Positions 34,650-46,440 of a stretch of 64,000 nt of DNA are shown here, piece by piece. How positions within the stretch are numbered: position 1 is the stretch's first letter; each line of letters begins with the position of its first letter. The notes under the pieces were generated by a model. That model saw only the letters and a list, made by a program, of their open reading frames with translations, was not told the origin of the DNA and did not search any database. The stretch lies in NCBI GenBank assembly GCA_023653785.1, contig JAMKCH010012582.1, positions 62,001 through 126,000 on the forward strand, in the 5' to 3' direction. Origin of the DNA: Ophioderma brevispina. Lineage: Eukaryota > Echinodermata > Ophiuroidea > Amphilepidida > Ophiodermatidae. The position numbers and the translations under genes are program-made.

Positions 34650-34940
34650 CACATGTGGTCCAACGGATACAAGGACCGCCTCATGACCCAAAGGTCAGGG
34701 GTTCGAGTCCCGCTGAGGCAAGGCACTTTACCTCGCTTGTCTCTCTCCACCCAGGTGTTAAATGGGGAGCTGTTAGGAATATTGTCCATTGAGCGCAGCC
34801 CAAAGTTATGAGTATTCCTTGGACATCTGTAAGGCAGCTAACATATTCTAGTGGCAGCAGAATAAATGTAAAGCGCTTTGAAACATTGTGAAAGGCGCTA
34901 TATAAATGTCAACAATTTTTTTAAAATTATTATTATTAAC
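34650..34940 (+). mobile_element. tRNA-derived SINE with LINE-like tail (family S), copy S1
   Basis: An A-box-like GTGGTCCAACGG lies at 34655-34666 and a perfect B box GGTTCGAGTCC at 34700-34710. The body contains 'cacccaggtgttaaatgggg' and 'agctgttagg'. The 3' end 'gtaaagcgctttgaaaca' and 'aaggcgctatataaatgtc' mirrors CR1/L2-type LINE tails, followed by T/ATT-rich sequence. Such shared tails are how SINEs borrow LINE machinery. Copy S2 is at 62147-62440 (minus). Confidence 0.85.
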
Positions 34941-35285
34941 CAGCTACCCTCCTCATCCTGATGGGGTGATGGTTTAGCTGCCGACAACTCAGCCCAGGAA
35001 CAATAGTGGTTAACAGGATACCAGTAGCAGGTCCTCGAAGAAACCTGAGCTGACACACAAGTTTTTTCTTTTAACTTGGTTATTTTTTGTTAATTAATCT
35101 ACTCTGAGAATTAGACAGGAGACAAGCATAATATATTGATTACTTACTGATACCATACAAGTCAGAATAGCAACTATCAATTATGAATTTTAGTACCAGT
35201 AATAATCAGACATGTGGACATTTGGATTGACTTCAATCTAATGATGTCAATAATATGCTTAACTTGTGTGGAAGAATTACATTTA

Positions 35286-35775
35286 GAGAATAAAGGTATG
35301 ATTTTGGGAGCCGGTACTCTCTTTATGACGAATTGAAACCAATAATTTTAAGTGGAAGAACGAGGCCGAAGGCCAAGTTCTTCCACGCAAAAATAATGGT
35401 GTCGCCGGTTTCATTTCGCCGTAAAGAGAGTACAGGTTCCCAAAATCATACCTTTATTCTCATTCTTAAACAGCTTTAACATTTAAGGTCATCTTTAACA
35501 CAATTTGCAATACTTTACGGCTTAAATACAACAAGAAAGGACTGTCACCACCCAGTGACAACAAATCGAACAACCGTGAACGCACAATTATACCGCGAAG
35601 CAAGACAACAACATGGCAGGGCAGACGAAGTAGCCAAATCGTGGTATGACGCGAGCGCTTCAACCTAAAAATAACGTCAATACACAGCGCGTACTACTAG
35701 GTTCAATTGTCAAATTGAACCCGGGCATCAGCCAATGAAATTGCGTACATTTTCACAGCTGTTTAAGAATTTTCA
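35286..35775 (+). mobile_element. Family F element, copy F2
   Basis: It is co-linear with 2143-2641. The hairpin head has left arm about 35286-35361 and right arm about 35375-35466, with an internal mini-dyad ggccgaaggcc in the loop. It is followed by the same body ('acggcttaaatacaacaaga', 'gacgcgagcgcttcaaccta') and the same right end 'cacagctgtttaagaat'. The left outer part of the hairpin is truncated relative to F1. It is non-coding. Confidence 0.8.
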
Positions 35776-35779
35776 ACCT

Positions 35780-37090
35780 AATTTTTCAACCTCATATTTC
35801 AATCTCATTTTCAAAATAGATTAATTATCCCAAATAGCCAACTTCTTTTTCAAATGTTTTATGCAGGGTTCACATAAAACATGTCATTAGGAGCACTAAA
35901 GTCTTGTCTCGTGTACGATGTGTTATAATATTGATATTATTTGTAGTTTTCTTTTAAAAGGTTATCAAAGGTGTAGTCAAAACCAACCTATCAACATCCC
36001 TTATAAGCAAAATCAGAAGAAAAAAAAAAAAGTTTTGTCAAATTTCTTCAGACATTATCATTGCTTCAGACATTATCATTGCTTTAAAGACTTCATTGCT
36101 CCATACATTATTACAAAACTCCATCTTAATTTTCTGCTACTTGTAGAGCACGAAGGTCCCACAACAGGCTATGTGACAGGCACAACAAACTGAGACGGAA
36201 AGTGCAATGGGTGGTTTCAGAGTGCGTGGCTGCTATTCATACCCATTGTTTAAACCAACTAGTGCAGTTAGGTAGCAGCAACGGAATGTGCATACTTCAG
36301 GCAATTTTGCGCTTATTTATAGAATGTCATCAAATGCTCAAATGATGAAAATTGGGCTGATGTCAATAGTCTCAAACACCACCCAAGTTTGATATGCTGT
36401 TGCAAAGTAACAAACCATGTTTACATTAGTTTGTCAATTACGTCATGCCTCTAAAATCCACAAAGTCAGTCGTCGGGAGATCATTCATCTATTCATTGAG
36501 CCACTAAAACCATCACGAGAGCCATCCACATTTTACTTTGTTTACTGCTGTAATTTCAAATTCTACGTAATGGCATTTACCATTTTAGTTGGAAAAAGTT
36601 GCCAAAGCCATTTTATATAAATTTTCACCACTGAGCAACGATATAACAAGCCTGTTGTTAAACCAAACCTCTAGACTCAAGAATATCTAATTCCAATCTG
36701 ATTGTCACAAATAAGTGTGAACTAAGGCGCATGAAGCATCCACCCCCCCCCCACCTTATTAAATCAATCCGTGAGTTGAATTCCTTGTGGGACTGTAGAA
36801 AAGTTGTTTTATTTGACCACGGCTAGAAACGGGCACCCCTAACCTCCTGTAAATCGAGACCCGGGTAAGTGTTAAAACCCTGGGCATCTTACTTTGTCTC
36901 ACCTCAATTTGAGGTGATGTAATGCGTTCTGCATTCCCACTAGCGTCTCGATCGTGCCATCTTTATTCTTGTGCTATGATTCCAAGCATAGCGCGCGCGC
37001 GATTCATGGCTGGAATATAAAAGTCGCAGTGACGTAACCTTTCAACTTAAGATGAGGATCAACTAGACACCTATGATTACAACTGTTGAT
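35780..37090. other. No gene recognised
   Basis: The stretch contains a short direct duplication 'ttcagacattatcattgctt' (about 36047 and 36064), a C-run at about 36741-36750 and a (CG)n word at 36990-37000. The frames at 35918-36193 and 36417-36620 have no recognisable domain. Confidence 0.4.
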
Positions 37091-37092
37091 TC

Positions 37093-37615
37093 TCTCATTA
37101 CAGGACACAACACGCGATAGCCCACTGATCTTTATACAATAGATTGGCTACACAACAGTAATTGTTTTATAGAGAATGAAGCAACCGACGGATATCGGTA
37201 TCCAAAAACAAAGCATTCCAGAGACACGATTCAAAAGAAGTTCTATACAAGGGGCCCGGTTTTGAGACCATGCATCCTACATGCAAGCAACATTCAAATT
37301 TAAACAACAAGCCTCACTGAATGGCTTGATTCGGTAGTATGTTTATGTCGCTTATCCACATTTCACTGGGAACACGTTTTGTGCAAAGGACCGGCTCTCA
37401 ACCACCTGCTTGGGCTCTCTTTGTAAATTACCAATATGGCCACCAGTGCTTCAATTATGAATCCCAGGTTTCAATCCATTGTATAGAGATCAGTGGATAG
37501 CACTATGATTAACCATCAAAATAGTGCTTCTATATCTGTGTAAACTATTAACACTATTCTTACAGTATCTATGATTTGCTCATAATGATCTCACCTTCTA
37601 AGTGACAATCAAACA
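37093..37615. repeat. Dispersed repeat J, copy 2, interrupted by an inverted-repeat element
   Basis: 37093-37112 ('attacaggacacaacac') and 37497-37615 ('taaccatcaaaatagtgctt' onward) together match the continuous copy at 991-1140. The intervening 37113-37496 has paired ends and is listed separately. Confidence 0.55.
37113..37496. mobile_element. Inverted-repeat element (about 385 bp) inside repeat J
   Basis: The left end 'gatagcccactgatctttat' with 'acaatagattgg' pairs with the right end 'ccattgtatagagatcag' and 'tggatagc' (inverted). Terminal pairing is over about 30 bp with a few mismatches. The interior is non-coding and unlike the other families here. The junction is not clean: the 15 bp present at the corresponding place in copy 1 are missing, so a precise target duplication cannot be shown. 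Confidence 0.55.
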
Positions 37616-38332
37616 TACTACAGATGATGATAGAAGGCAGGTAGTGCCAAGGTGGTTAAATTTGAGCCGTCCCACCTGCTGGGCAATGCTGACCCTGGAT
37701 GTTGTACATTTCATGCATTCAATGGTTCTCAAGCAACAGAGTGACGAAACACATAATGTTAGGGTATTAAAAGCAGGGGTTCTTCAATGGAGGCCCGTTG
37801 GGCCAAGTCCGGCAAGCCAACCATTGATTAGTGGCCCTTGACTTGCTCTAAAATACAAAGGGAAGCATAAGAATTTCAGTGTATTTGGCCATCAGGTAGA
37901 GAACTTTTAGACTTGTTTGGCCATTTTCTGGCCCCTTCAGCCAAAATTGAGAAGCCCCTGTATTAAGGAACTACCTCATTACCTGATCAACTGGCGGTGC
38001 ACCCTAAATCCAAACAGCGTTTTGACCACCCCAAAGACCTTTGTTGACCCCAATGTGTAGAGCCTTGGGCGGCGGTTATTGCGGGGCATTAAGGTCTGCA
38101 TTTTCCAGTGCAGCTGTTCGATATAGACGGTTCATCTCCAAACGCGGCATGGTGTATAGCCCGGTCACCATCCTTATCCTATACAAAGCAAACAAAAATA
38201 AATAAAAAAATAAAGTATTAATATGCTTTTGCTCAACAATGATGTCCCACAAAGTATTTAAGGATTCAGTAGTGACAAAATCATTGAAGCAAAAGATACC
38301 AGTTGTCAATGCTGTATAGGGTCGGTCGGCCT
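37616..38332. other. No gene recognised
   Basis: The frames at 37602-37841 and 38076-38417 are without motifs; the second overlaps the left end of family A copy A3. No RNA gene was seen. Confidence 0.4.
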
Positions 38333-38336
38333 TTAA

Positions 38337-38834
38337 GCAATAACAGCACTTTTTTTTCAGAGAGCCCCCCAATTTTCCTCTGCATATTTGAGATTTTTTA
38401 CACAGTGCTATTAGCATTTGACTAGTAAACGATACATTTGAATGGTAGAGATCAAAATTCTAAGTGTTGTAAAATACGGAATTTTGGAATAAGAATACAG
38501 TGGAGAACCTCATATAATTCAACAGATGCTGGAAACGTCCTTCAATATGAAATAGCCGGGAAATTGCGCCATGTTGGGTTGGGTAAGGAAGTCAATTGGA
38601 AGTATTTCCTAGGTGGGACGATTTCATCATGGACGGACATAAATTGGGCATTTCCAGCTCTGCCATTATATTACAATCAGAGATCCAGTTTTGAAATACA
38701 CAAACGCTAAAATATGCAGTGTTGCGCTTTGCCATTCGCAGTATAGTTCAAAGACAAGTACCAATCACTGTGCAAAAAAAATCCCAAATTTTGAAAAATC
38801 GGGGTGTACTCTTCAAAAATGTGCTATTATTCCT
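38337..38834. mobile_element. Family A TTAA element, copy A3 (498 bp), uninterrupted
   Basis: TTAA lies at 38333-38336 and 38835-38838. The left end GCAATAACAGCACTTTTTTT lacks one A compared with other copies; the right end is AAAAATGTGCTATTATTCC. The internal 'atttcatcatggacggacat' is the complement of 'atccgtccatgatgaaat' in copy A1, so the copies are inverted relative to each other. It gives the family's native length. It is non-coding. Confidence 0.85.
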
Positions 38835-38838
38835 TTAA

Positions 38839-40305
38839 TTGGCAATAGTCATATCAAAACTATTAGAAGTCCCACTGTTGACTTTGCACATTGTGACAGC
38901 ATCATCCCTTACAGCAACTTCATCTTTCTACGGTGCTAACAAATTGTGCATAAAGAAGATTAAAACAATGAGCATAAATATCTGGCGACTGGAAGAAAAC
39001 AGGTCATTTATTTTCTGATAGTGTAGGACTTTGATTACAGAGATCAAACGGCAGGGTATGATTAACATATATAAAAAACACTCTGGTCAACAGACGGAAA
39101 GACTTATAAAAACCAATCAGTGATTGCTGAAAATATAAAATCTAAAAGTGATGAAAAAAAAATCAAATTGGTAATTTTGTTAAACTTAGAGGTAGCCAAG
39201 AAACCCTGCAGGTGATAGGATAAACTGAAATTTAGTCAATGTTTTTATGGGGGAAATGGAGGCTTTTTCTCTGGTCCAGGGGTATAGCAAGACCAAATGA
39301 GGTGTATCAAGTAAAATCATAGTACCAGTAGGTGGAAATCTAATTGGTTAGAAGCTAATTTGCAATTTCGTACTTTCTGAGTATTTGTGAGTGGTCGGGG
39401 TAGAGCAAATTTTAGCTTACTGCCGCGTTCAATGAGTCTGTGCCGGCTTACCCTGACCGGCGGTCAACGACGGTAGCTATAACACTGCTCTGAACAGTGC
39501 ATAGTATCCTCATTTGTGTTTAAAATATTATTTTATTCTCTATTTTACTTGAGAAAAGATTTCTCACAGAGAAAGAAATTAATTTATCTTCAAGAGAAAA
39601 ATGAAATTACCCTAGTGCCTGATATGAGAGGAGGCCAGGGGTTGTTTATCAGTTCTAGAAAAGCTACTATGGATAAATTGGAGATTTTCCAAGCAGTGTT
39701 GCAAAACAAAGAGTTGTCAAATAGGTAATTCCCATGATGTTTTTAATGCAAGATGATACATTTGATGCCATTTATGTGTGATCCAATTGGACATTGCTAG
39801 GCAGCCTAAGCTATGTTTATGCATGATGATGTTGTAATATCTATTTTAGGTATTGGGAAATACTAGTTGTGAAATACTACATAAAAGGAGATATTGCAAG
39901 TTACAAATTTTGCCAGTGGCAGTAGAGTTGATCTCCAGAGATAGTAGATGGTGCAGTACCAGTGATGATATTTTGGATACCACAGGAACTTGAAAAGCTA
40001 GTTTGTCTGCTTTCGTATTTTAAGCCAAAGAGCTTAAGTTTTTGAAATAAAAAAGGATTCCAGTTTGTGGTCCTAAAAGTGGACATTTGCAACTAAATGG
40101 CGATTCATATTTTTTTTTCTTCTTTATTATTTCTATTTGAAATCATACCTTACATGCCTTAGGAGAATTCTACAGGTTTATCCTTAAGTTTACTACAACT
40201 CCTGCAAACTTTACACTTTGTTTGGATCACTGCTAGTACTTTAAAGTCAGGAAGATACAGCTATGAATAACATAATGCACCTTTGATATAAATTACTTAT
40301 AATTA
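38839..40305. other. No confirmed gene; contains one exon candidate at 39570-39724
   Basis: The sequence is AT-rich. Only the splice-flanked open segment listed separately stands out. The frame at 39901-40092 (minus) shows no motif. Confidence 0.4.
39570..39724 (+). CDS. Candidate internal host exon, unknown protein
   Basis: An open segment of 155 bp lies between an acceptor-like 'gatttctcacag' (AG at 39568-39569) and a donor-like 'aatag/gtaatt' (GT at 39725-39726). It encodes about 51 residues, including 'EITLVPDMRGGQGLFISSRK' and 'DKLEIFQAVLQNKELSNR'. That composition is more protein-like than the surrounding AT-rich frames: balanced charged residues and a Gly-rich turn. It leaves a phase-2 overhang. 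I do not recognise the family, and no partner exon was found. Confidence 0.3.
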
Positions 40306-40307
40306 TA

Positions 40308-40515
40308 CTGTATAAGTGGAAATTTCCGCGTACAGATATTTTCGTGATTCTAACCGTTTTGCCAATGCGCAATAATTTAATTTCATGGTATTGACATCAG
40401 TGCAATACAAATCTATTGGAAAAAGTTATTTTCACAAGTTTTTATTTTTGTGTTTTTATGTTCACTCACGAAATTCGCGAAAATAAAAACCTCACGAAAA
40501 TTTCCACTTATACAG
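40308..40515. mobile_element. TA-flanked mariner-like MITE (208 bp)
   Basis: TA dinucleotides lie at 40306-40307 and 40516-40517. The left end CTGTATAAGTGGAAATTT is perfectly inverted at the right end AAATTTCCACTTATACAG. Subterminal 'ttttcgtga' and 'tcacgaaaat' words also pair. The TA target and short inverted ends fit the Tc1/mariner superfamily. No transposase is encoded. Confidence 0.85.
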
Positions 40516-41035
40516 TACTGCAAACCAAACAGACCCGCACTATTTTTCATCACCTTCTTAAACACTCCCGATCATCTTCTGACACACACACATTCCTCCT
40601 TCAACATTTTGGTCAATTACACCAATGTACAACTTGATTTGGTTCCTTGAGTTGTGTTGTTTGTTTGCAAGCTCCATCAAAGTAGGACACCCCTGACCTA
40701 ATCAGTTATTTATATCACACTCCCTTAATGGATGTGATGTTACAACCATGTTACGGCTATGTAGGTTGTTAAAAGACACCACTGTTCCCATTTATTTCAT
40801 GACTAGTTCAACTTCTGTCATCGTGATTTCACACTCATCAAATGAGACAGCATGTGTGGAAGTTACTTCCCTAGCAATATAAGGACCATGACCAAAATAT
40901 TATGATGAATTTCTTGACAGTAACAAAGTGAACCCTATGCAATATAACCTAGACGGGAGAGTTTTGGTATACCACACCAGGAACATGTTCCATCACATCA
41001 ACAGTCCAAGAGGAATTGGTCTTAAAGGTCCATGG

Positions 41036-41284
41036 TCCGATCGCCAATAGCCGCATCCCGGATGGTTTTAGATTTGGATTTTCTGAGCCCGGAAAAATTT
41101 CCCATTTGGTCGACCATTTTTTTATATTAACTTTACAGGTACTCTATGAGATTACAAAATTACGTTTTTAGTTTCTCACTTCAGAACCGGGTTGAAATAC
41201 GCTTCGGACTTTAAGATGGGTTTTGGGGGAATCCATTTCTATCACGATGAAAATTTATGGACTTAATCCGGTCAGCCACCCTTT
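41036..41284 (+). mobile_element. Family E short copy (about 250 bp MITE)
   Basis: It starts AGGTCCATGGTCCGATCGCC after TTAA at 41032-41035 and ends near 41284 ('cggtcagccacccttta', TTAA mutated to TTAC). The left terminus matches that of the 5.2-kb element at 56586 ('aggtccccatggcccgatcg'), and the body matches 28605-28765 in reverse. It is a deletion-type, non-coding derivative. Confidence 0.65.
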
Positions 41285-42015
41285 ACAGGCACTTAGTCCA
41301 GGGTTCCCGCTTAGTAGGATTTTGTGTCCATGACTCGCACAGACTTTTTCACTGGACATCATTAGATTGAGTAACCAAATGTGTTCCACTTGGACACCAT
41401 AATTCTAAGCCTCTGAAAGGCAGAAATCTATTTTCCAAACCTCCAAGAAAATTATAGTACTAATATTCCTGCAAATGCGCAATTCAAAGATCCGTTGCTT
41501 ATTGTTGGAAAACAAATTCACATATGCAATGGCTTTTATACGATTTGTATTGTCTGACAGAAAACCAACTTGCTTAACATTAAAATAGGAAACATGATGC
41601 CTCAAAAGTTTTTAACAAAGGCACTAGAAATCAGAAACTCGATGCACCATGTATTTGAAACTGATTAGTCCCGATTAGTAGTACTACAACACATTTGGAC
41701 GGCTGGTCTCGGGATCACAAAATATTCCATGGACCATATAATTTGTAATCATTTTGAAATTATGGGGTCTAGTGGACTTAAGTTAAAAACCCAATTGAGA
41801 ACCCTGGCCTATAGTTTTTCAGTACAAATATGTATTGTCTCCTTCATTCCTGAATAGAATTCAAATCTATGACTTGTAATAAGGAACAGCAAAATGTACA
41901 CGTGTGCAATAGTACCCTGTGTCATTCACAGTATTTCCTTTGGGTCATTGGTTCCTGTGACCAAGTATGCAAGAATAACAGCACTAACCAGTCCTACCTA
42001 ACCAATTGGAACACC
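41285..42015. other. No gene recognised
   Basis: This is AT-rich sequence. Frames are short and without motifs. Confidence 0.4.
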
Positions 42016-42017
42016 AC

Positions 42018-42103
42018 CACACCACACACAACACACACACGCACGCACCGTCCCGCACACACACACACGCACGCATGCACGCACGCACACCCCACCCCAC
42101 GCG
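42018..42103 (+). repeat. (CA)n / (GCAC)n microsatellite
   Basis: CA-rich tandem sequence with interspersed GCAC units runs from 'ccacaccacacacaacacac' to 'gcacaccccaccccac'. The long frames on both strands here are translations of the repeat. Confidence 0.9.
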
Positions 42104-42104
42104 C

Positions 42105-43028
42105 TGCACAGAGGAATCTGCTGCTACAATTATATCCACATGGCTTTTTAAGCCACCAGGATAAAGGGGGGTGCACGGTTAGTTCCACATATTCCTGTTC
42201 AAAGTGCAAACATCATCCCACTATGAATTTGAATGGGGACCTCAGTGGCTTGCAAAACAAGGGAGTGCTCCACTCTCAAACCTCCCTGTTCTAGATAAAA
42301 GGGGTTTCCGAATACCATTAAATTGACAAAGGGACATTTCTCAGAAAAGTATGCCGCCCAAACCCCCAACACCCCAATTGTTTTTGGTTTTTTTACACAT
42401 TAATAAGCTAAAATGTATTAAAACATACCGCCAACAATGCCACCTTTATGTATAAAGGAGATTTAGTACTTTCTGTCATGACACTGAAAAAGAAGCATGC
42501 TTCTCTAAGGCCAATTAGGAAGCATTCACCTAAAACTTCATTGTTTGGTATTCAGTTTTTTTCCCCCCTACTCTTTCTATAAATGTCTGAAACATTGTCC
42601 ATTAGGTGTTTTACCACCAATCAAGTGTCCCTTTAAATTGCATTTTTTTTAAACAATCATTAGCATTATTTTGCGACCCAACTCACTCTATTGGTGCAGT
42701 TCCTTTAATAAGCACCTTCATAAATTGCTTCATACACATGTTCAAATTCAATCCACATGTCAAAAAAGAAATGACTTAAATTTTACACAACATTCAATAC
42801 TGCAGAAAAGTTCTCCCCTGGTACAATGCTGATGTTACAATATGATGGTGCTATTAATGTACAGACCCTCACAACAATACGGCCGCGTCAGAGTTGAAGA
42901 GGGGTGAGTTGCGCAATCTATAGGTATGTTCTGGTCTATTGTACTCCAGGGACTCTTGGTATACAACTGCTTATCTCTGGGCCAGGATAACATAACTTCT
43001 GCTGGACAACTAACACGTTGAGTGTAAG
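42105..43028. other. No gene recognised
   Basis: Unremarkable sequence up to the left edge of the 58-bp satellite. No repeat or coding signature was seen. Confidence 0.4.
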
Positions 43029-43030
43029 TA

Positions 43031-44573
43031 AAAAACCAACTTTGCCTTGTGCTAGAGAAGGCTAATAACCTATCCCATGTTGCCATGCAACTACACCAAC
43101 TTTGCCTTGTGCTATGAGAAGGCTAATAACCTATCCCATGTTGCAATGCATAAAAACAACCAACTTTGCCTTGTGCTAGAGGAGACTAATACAACCTATC
43201 CATGTTGCAATGCCCTAAACCAACTTTGCCTTGTTGCTAGAAGGCTAATAACCTATCCCATGTTGCAATGCACTAAACCAACTCTGCCTTGGTGCTAGAG
43301 GCTAATACCCCTATCCCATGTTGTCAATCACTTAACCAACTTTGCCTTGTGCTATAGAGGCTAATAACCTTCCCATGTTGCAATGCACTAACCAACTTTG
43401 CCTTGTGCTAGAGAAGGCTAATAACCTATCCCATGTTGCCATGCACTAAACCAACTTTGCCTTGTGCTATAGGAGGCTAATAACCTACCCCATGTTTCAA
43501 TGCACTAAACCAACTTTGCCTTGTGCTACGGAGGCTATACCTATCCGGTTGCAATCAGCTACACTAACTTTGGCCTTGTGCTAGGAGGCGAATAACCTAT
43601 CCCATGTTGCAATGCCCTAACAAAACCAACCTTTGCCTGTGCTAGAGGAGCTAATAAACTATCCCATGTTGCAATGCACCAAACTAACTTTGCCTTGTGC
43701 TAGAAGAGGCTAATAACCTATCCCATGTTGCAATCCACTAAACCAACTTTGCCTTGTGCTAGGAGGCTAATAACCTATCCCTGTTGCAAAGATGCCACTA
43801 AACCAACTTTGCCGTGTGCTCGCTAGAGGAGTCTAATACCTATCCCATGTTGCATGCACTAAACCAACTTTGCCTTGTGCTAGATGAGGCTAATAACCTA
43901 TCGCCATTTTGCAAGCACTAAACCTACTTGTCCCTGTGCTAGGGAGCTAATAAAACCTATCCATGTTGCAATGCACTAACCAACTCTGCATTGTGCTGAG
44001 AGGCGAATCACCTATCCCATTTTTGCAATGCACTTAAACAACTTTGGCCTTGGCTAGAGGAGGCTAATAACCTATCCCATGGTTTGCAATGCCTAACCAA
44101 CTTGCCTGTGCTAGAGCTAATAACCCGTATCCCATGTTTCAATGCACTAAACCAACTTTGCCTTGTGCTAGAGGAGGCTAAAAACCTATCCCATGTTGCA
44201 ATGCTCTAAACCAACTTTGCCTTGTGATAGAGGAGGCTAATAACCTATACCATGTTGCAATGCACTAAAAACCAACTTTGCCCTGTGCTAGAGGAGGCTA
44301 ATAACCTATACCATGTTGCAATGCACTAAACCAACTTTGCCTTTTGCTAGAGGAGGCTAATAACATATACCTCCCCCCCACCATGTTGCAATGCACTAAA
44401 CCAACTTGCCTTGTGCTAGAGGAGGCTAATAACCTATCCCATGTTGCAATGCACTAAACAACTTTGCCTTGTGCTAGAGGAGACTAATAACCTATCCCAT
44501 GTTGCATTGCACTAAACCAACTTTGCCTTGTGCTAGGAGGCTAATAACCTATCCCATGTTGCAATGGGCTTTA
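43031..44573 (+). repeat. 58-bp satellite (sat1), left block, about 27 units
   Basis: The consensus unit reads AACCAACTTTGCCTTGTGCT, AGAGGAGGCTAATAACCTAT, CCCATGTTGCAATGCACT (58 bp, written here in three parts). Units vary by substitutions and by many 1-2 nt indels, often in homopolymers. The array stops inside a unit at '...gttgcaatg', where the retrotransposon begins. It resumes on the other side at 48186. There are no spacers, so it is not CRISPR-like. Confidence 0.95.
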
Positions 44574-45988
44574 TTACTATTTATAAGGTTAAAATCATCC
44601 GCATATGGGGTTGTTATAATTTTTATTCCCATCTAGGTTAAAGCCGTGCACTGTACGTATATCTCGAGGTATTCGAGGATGGGGTTAAAGCACATCAAGA
44701 ATATAATGGGTGACAGTGGGTCACCTTGAAATGTCCCCCTTTTAAAATCGAATCTCTGAGAATGGGTCCACCCTGTAACCACGGACTGAGGCCCTTAAGA
44801 CGGGAATAGAGTATTTCAACATAACGGATGACATTAGCCGGTAATTTAAAACGTTCATAGAATGATATATAAGTGAATGACTGACACTGCCAAAAGCGTC
44901 GGCTAAATCAAAAAAAGTAACATGTAAAGTCTTTTTCTTGATTTTGAAAATGATATGGCCTCCTGAAGGAGTTGATTATGCTCTATACAACCATTTATTC
45001 CTTTGAGGAATGCCTTTGAATATTTGGATTAATAAACCCGTTTTTTGTCAGATATTCCCCCGTCCTGTCCGCGAGGACCTGGTGGAATAGTTTGCTCACG
45101 CAGGACGTCAGGGAGATCATCCTGAAGTAATCTGGTTTATCAGTATCCCCCCCCCCCCTTTTTATAAATCAGAACGACCTTGGACTCAGACCAGGATTTT
45201 GGAGGGTTTTGGCTCACATAAGAGCATTTTAGTAAACAAGGTGGCCATAAAATGATGAGTTGAAGGAAGGTTTTTCAGGAGAACCATATAGAAGACCATC
45301 ATTACCAGGACCGAAGTGGCTTTTTTTTGTTTCAGAATACACTGTATGTGTAGGTTTAATATTAGCATACAAACTAGTTTGACAGTCATTTGGAACAGCA
45401 ACGTAGGGAAACCAACTTAGCTGGGCAATATCTATGTTTACTTGGTTGGAATATTTGTTTTGAAAATAAATGTCTGCCGATTCCTTGGAAAAGGTAGGAA
45501 CTGGACACTGCTTTCCGAACGTACCCTGGGTAATATGCTTAGAGTAATCCCCAGAAGTCTGACCGGTATTTTTTTTTCATGATGAACTTGAGATTTTTTG
45601 TCGCTATCTTTTTCGTTTCTTTTATTAGAAATGGACACGGTTCTAACAGCCTGACGAAACAGTTGTTTATCCTCAGTCGGTTCCATTCTGGAAAATGCTT
45701 TCTTCCGCTTTCTTTCTTCCGCAGAGGGCATTTTTTTGTGCGTCTGAATTAAAGTTTTTAGTTCATGGGAAATATACTTTTCAGCATGACTGTTCTTTAA
45801 CGAGTCCTGATTGTCGTTAAGTATGATATTAGTGGGTTTCAGAAAGTTTCCAGCAGCTTGAGCTGGACTAACATTCCACAACCGAGGTCAAACTGGTCGG
45901 ACTAAGATCCTGCTAATCACGAATCATGATTTCCACATTCGTTATTACTAACATTGGGAATCGTACATGCAGTCCTACTGCTTGCCAT
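44574..45988 (-). pseudogene. RLE-type LINE ORF, 5' part: N-terminal region and RT motifs A-C (frameshifted)
   Basis: The likely start is ATG at 45988 (minus; context 'tccatggcaag', protein 'MASSRTACTIPNVSNNE'). A Lys/Glu-rich N-terminal region of about 200 codons follows (45438-45881). The RT palm comes next: 'KPDYFRMISLTSCVSKLFHQ' near 45060-45150, motif A 'FFDLADAFGSV' at about 44889-44921, motif B 'QGDPLSPIIF' at 44698-44732 and motif C 'PYADDFNLI' at 44582-44606. All three catalytic Asp positions are intact. The frame is broken by several single-base shifts. No AP-endonuclease domain is seen before the RT, as expected for elements that use a C-terminal restriction-like endonuclease. It breaks off a few codons after YADD, at the satellite junction. 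Confidence 0.75.
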
Positions 45989-46440
45989 GGATAAAATATA
46001 ATATAAATGGCAGTAACTATACCATTATACCCGCCGTCATTGTTTACGGACTAGTTGAGAGCGATCTAGATGAATTACCGTACAAAACAGTTTACTTTAA
46101 TGCAGTCAGCTGTGACAACAGCCTTGTGAATAGAGAATATTCTTCTACTCTATGCAATAGATAACGACGGATTTATGAGTGTCTATTTCCGTGATCATAC
46201 ACAGTACCATACAATTTAAAAGTACGCCAAGAAGTGATGCCAGAGCTAGATGAAAAACGCCCAGTTTGATGTCTGGGTTTCAATTATGGTGGAGAGAACT
46301 TTTTACACAGACGAAGATTTAAATTATGATGATTTTATTGAGTATCGATGAAGACAAATGTCAATAAAGCTTACCAATTAGTCAGCTACACGTATTAATT
46401 ATGATATGGCGTAGAAAATAAAGTACAAAAAACAAACTGA
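45989..46440 (-). other. Probable 5' UTR of the inverted LINE part
   Basis: This is sequence upstream of the presumed ATG on the minus strand, up to the inversion joint, which I place near 46420-46480. A 65-codon plus frame (45967-46164) overlaps it but matches nothing I know. The joint is placed where the plus-strand post-RT protein similarity starts; the exact base is not resolved. Confidence 0.4.

Noticed and set aside
34650..34720. tRNA gene
   Set aside because: The A and B boxes are good, but the acceptor stem does not close and a SINE body with a LINE-like tail follows.
41869..42294. 141-codon plus-strand frame
   Set aside because: It is His/Thr-rich from the (CA)n microsatellite, with no domain outside it.
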